A stretch of 7,367 nucleotides of DNA from an uncultured Holophagales bacterium (lineage in GTDB: Bacteria > Acidobacteriota > Thermoanaerobaculia > UBA5066): assembly GCA_937864895.1 (NCBI GenBank), contig CALMDF010000423.1:1-7367 (forward strand). The letters run 5' to 3'. Position numbers and translations under genes: made by a program. Shown in pieces: positions 4,907 through 7,367 of the stretch. The notes under the pieces were generated by a model. It did not search any database. It was not told where the DNA came from and worked only from the letters and a program-made list of their open reading frames with translations. The first letter of the stretch is position 1. Each line of letters opens with the position of its first letter.

Positions 4907-7367
4907 ATGAGCCGCCCCCCCCGTCTCGAGGAATCGCTCGCCCGTTGGGAATCCGCGCCTTCGCCGGAGAGGGCCGACGACCTCCTCGGCGCGGCCGAGG
5001 CGGCGCTCGCCGGGAGCCCCGTCGCGCCGCAACTCTGGCACCGCTGGCTCGACGCGACCCGCAGGCGCGGGCACCTTCTCGCCCTTCCCGACCGCGAGGC
5101 CCGCCACCGCTGGGCCGACGTCGCCGTGAGAGCCGTCTCCTCCTCGGGGTACGGCCTCGCGGAGATGCTCGCGCAGCGGGTCGCCTCGCACCCGGGCCGG
5201 GCTCTCTTCGCCGGCGGGCCGTCTCCCGCGGCGCCGCGCTGGAGCTACGCCCACGTCGCCCGCCGCGCGGACGCCGTCGCCGCCGCGCTCCTCGACCTCG
5301 AGCCGGAGCCGCGGGTCGCCATCGTCTCCGAGAACGGGTTCGATTCGGCCGCCGTCGACCTCGCCTGCCTCCTCCACGGCCTCCTCGTCTCTCCGCTCTC
5401 GCCGCACCTGAATCCCGGCGAGCTGACGGCCGCCTTCGACGCCCTCGGCGTGAATCTCGCCGTCGCCTCCTCGGAGGAGAGCCTCAGGCGGCTGCGCGAC
5501 ACGGCCCGGCGCGTGGCCAGCCCGTTCCGGGTCGTCCTCCTCGACGAGGCCGCCGACCTGGCGGGAGACGGGGAGATCGTTCTCGGCGAGACGCTCGCCG
5601 CGAAGTCCGAAGCGTCGGTCCCCTCCACCCTCGCCCGCGCTCCCCGCCGCGCCCTCCGAGAGACCTGCACCGTCCTCTTCACCTCGGGGTCGACCGGCGG
5701 CCAGAAAGGCGTCGCGTTCTCGATGGAGAACCTGGTGACGAAGCGGTTCGCGCGGGCGGCCGCGCTCCCCTTCGTCGGCGAGGAAGAGGTCCTCCTCTGC
5801 TACCTGCCCCTCTACCACACGTTCGGCCGGTACCTGGAGATGCTCGGGATGCTCTTCTGGGGCGGGACGTACGTCTTCGCCGGGAACCCGTCCCTCGACG
5901 GCCTCGCCGCCGGGCTGAAGGAAGTCGAGCCGACGGGCCTCGTCTCGATCCCCATCCGGTGGGCGCAGCTGGAGGCGCGGGTCCGCGCGGCGGCCGGCGA
6001 GGCGCCGACGCCGGAGGCGGAGAAGGCGGCGCTGGCGAAGGTCGTCGGCGGGCGGCTCCGCTGGGGGCTCTCGGCGGCGGGATACCTTTCCCCGCAGGTC
6101 TTCAGGTTCTTCCAGGCGCACGGGGTGGAGCTCTGCTCGGGCTTCGGGATGACCGAGGCGACGGGCGGCATCACCATGACGCCGCCGGGCGGGTACGAGG
6201 AGGGCTCCGTCGGCCTCCCGCTCCCCGGGATCCGCGTCCGCCTGGGAGAGGACGACGAGCTGGAGATCGCCGGTCCGTACGTCGCCCGCTACCTCGACGA
6301 TCCCGAGCCCCCGGAGGGCGAAGAGCGCTGGGTGAAGACGGGGGACGTCTTCCGGGAGAGGGAGGGCGGGCACCTCGAGATCGTCGACCGCGTGAAGGAC
6401 ATCTACAAGAACAGCCGCGGGCGGACGATCGCGCCCCGCCGGGTCGAGCAGCGGTTCGAGGGAGTGCCCGGCATCCGCCGGGTCTTCCTCGCGGGCGACG
6501 GGCGCGACGACAACGTCCTCCTCGTCGTCCCCGACCCCGACGACGCCGTCCTCGCGGACGACCCCGCGGGCGAGGAAGCGCGCGATTACCTGCGGCGGAT
6601 CGTGGCCGCCGCGAACCGGGACCTCGCGCCCTACGAGCGCGTCGTCGACTTCGCCGTCCTGCCGCGCGACTTCTCCCTCGAGGCGGGGGAGCTGACCCCG
6701 AAGGGGTCGTACCGCCGGAAGGCGATCGAGAAGGCGTTCGCCGGCGTCATCGAAGGGCTCTACAGGAGCCGCTCCGTCACGCTCGCCGGGGAGGGCGTGA
6801 AGGTGGAGGTTCCGCGCTGGCTCTTCCGTGACCTCGGCCTCCTCGAGGGAGACCTCGTCCTCGAGGGGGGGCGCCTCGTCGACCGCCGGCGCGGGCGATC
6901 GGCCGCGCTCTCCGTCCGCCCCGGAGGGGACGAGGTGCGCGTCGGGGACTTCGCCTACCGCTGCGCCGGTCGCAGGGTCGACCTCGGCCTCCTCGCCCGC
7001 CAGCCGATCCTCTGGATCGGAAACGCCGAGCTCGCGTCCCTGCTTCCGGTGAAGGACGTCTGGGAGACCCCCCTGACGGGCTCCTGCGCCGAGGTCCTCC
7101 GCCTCCCCCGCGACGAGGTCCCCGAGGGCGAGCCCCCGCCGCCGCCCGAGCCGCTCCCCTCGCAGCAGCTCGCCGCCCTCCACCGCCTCTCCGTCACGGC
7201 TCTCTTCGGACCTCCCGACGCGGCCCTCGAGGCCGTGTCCCGCGCCGAGGCCCTCCTCAGGCAGGGAGACCGCAGGACCGCGGAGCTCCTCCGCCGGCGC
7301 CTTCAGGCCCTGGCGCGGCACCCCGACGTGCGGGTCCGCTGCGAGGCCTACCGCGTCCTCCTCCTCG
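4907..7367 (+). CDS. AMP-binding (ANL) long-chain acyl-CoA synthetase-like multidomain protein, 3' end outside window
   Basis: An open frame of 820 codons from ATG 4907 with no stop before the window ends. The centre (about 82-622) is an adenylate-forming ligase, normally ATP + carboxylate to acyl-AMP, then thioester. Motifs: P-loop FTSGSTGGQKGV (258-269); YLPLYHTFGR (299-308); GFGMTEATG (412-420); TGD (478-480, the ribose-binding Asp); DRVKDIYKNSRGRTIAP (494-510), which resembles the long-chain acyl-CoA synthetase version; and GELTPKGSYRRKAI near 594-607. The order and the closing VIEGLY (614-619) favour the long-chain fatty acyl-CoA synthetase subgroup. The lysine of the last motif is not where that subgroup has it. 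Residues 1-81 are an extra helical region. After the ligase comes a strand-rich segment (about 623-738), a Pro-rich linker (739-752) and a helical stretch (753-820) that may begin HEAT/armadillo-like repeats. The start is supported by GAGG 9 bases upstream. The full length is at least 820 residues, against about 550-650 for ordinary family members. Substrate unknown. Confidence 0.93.
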   Translation, partial: MSRPPRLEESLARWESAPSPERADDLLGAAEAALAGSPVAPQLWHRWLDATRRRGHLLALPDREARHRWADVAVRAVSSSGYGLAEMLAQRVASHPGRALFAGGPSPAAPRWSYAHVARRADAVAAALLDLEPEPRVAIVSENGFDSAAVDLACLLHGLLVSPLSPHLNPGELTAAFDALGVNLAVASSEESLRRLRDTARRVASPFRVVLLDEAADLAGDGEIVLGETLAAKSEASVPSTLARAPRRALRETCTVLFTSGSTGGQKGVAFSMENLVTKRFARAAALPFVGEEEVLLCYLPLYHTFGRYLEMLGMLFWGGTYVFAGNPSLDGLAAGLKEVEPTGLVSIPIRWAQLEARVRAAAGEAPTPEAEKAALAKVVGGRLRWGLSAAGYLSPQVFRFFQAHGVELCSGFGMTEATGGITMTPPGGYEEGSVGLPLPGIRVRLGEDDELEIAGPYVARYLDDPEPPEGEERWVKTGDVFREREGGHLEIVDRVKDIYKNSRGRTIAPRRVEQRFEGVPGIRRVFLAGDGRDDNVLLVVPDPDDAVLADDPAGEEARDYLRRIVAAANRDLAPYERVVDFAVLPRDFSLEAGELTPKGSYRRKAIEKAFAGVIEGLYRSRSVTLAGEGVKVEVPRWLFRDLGLLEGDLVLEGGRLVDRRRGRSAALSVRPGGDEVRVGDFAYRCAGRRVDLGLLARQPILWIGNAELASLLPVKDVWETPLTGSCAEVLRLPRDEVPEGEPPPPPEPLPSQQLAALHRLSVTALFGPPDAALEAVSRAEALLRQGDRRTAELLRRRLQALARHPDVRVRCEAYRVLLL

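Noticed and set aside
349..6831. A 2160-codon open frame on the plus strand spanning several genes
   Set aside because: It is antisense to the peptidase and PP2C-like genes and out of frame with the flavoprotein and ANL genes. Its product is a low-complexity Arg/Gly/Pro/Glu-rich sequence with no domain. Stop codons are rare in this GC-rich DNA, so long false frames are expected.
4850..7321. An 823-codon open frame on the minus strand opposite the ANL enzyme
   Set aside because: The plus strand carries all ANL core motifs in order, while the antisense product is Glu/Arg/Gly/Ala-rich with no recognisable motif. It is a shadow of the real gene.

Overview
This is a very GC-rich window (roughly 70-75 % G+C by eye) with tightly packed genes, GTG starts and a strong preference for codons ending in C or G. 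It looks like chromosomal DNA of a high-GC bacterium. The mix of a large secreted zinc peptidase, a CzcO/FMO-like flavoprotein and an acyl-CoA synthetase-like enzyme with extra domains would fit an uncultured Acidobacteriota-type or similar soil or sediment organism. That placement is an inference, because nothing here is a taxonomic marker. I see no rRNA, tRNA, CRISPR array, insertion sequence, integrase or attachment site.

Layout. (1) Positions 1-51 (or 1-117), minus strand: the first codons of a gene running off the left edge; the residues resemble the start of a membrane sensor protein. (2) 52-183: a gap with two GC-rich inverted repeats. (3) 184-2268, minus: an exported HELGH zinc metallopeptidase with an M3-like (gluzincin) metal site. 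(4) 2269-2317: a 49-bp divergent gap. (5) 2318-3493, plus: a two-Rossmann-fold flavin monooxygenase-like protein. (6) 3490-4824, minus: a protein with a helical N-terminus and a PP2C-like C-terminal domain that has lost several metal-binding positions. It converges on the flavoprotein, and the two stop codons share one palindromic CTAG. (7) 4825-4906: an 82-bp divergent gap. (8) 4907 to the right edge, plus: an AMP-binding (ANL) acyl-CoA synthetase-like protein with an N-terminal extension and a C-terminal extension of at least 198 residues, incomplete here.

How the genes may work together. The four main genes form two divergent pairs, peptidase/flavoprotein and PP2C-like/ANL enzyme, each with a very short shared promoter region. 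No pathway can be reconstructed. The most unusual part is the right-hand pair: a decayed PP2C-like protein beside a multidomain ANL enzyme whose A10 motif does not carry its lysine in the usual place. This could be a regulator/enzyme pair, but the link rests only on adjacency.
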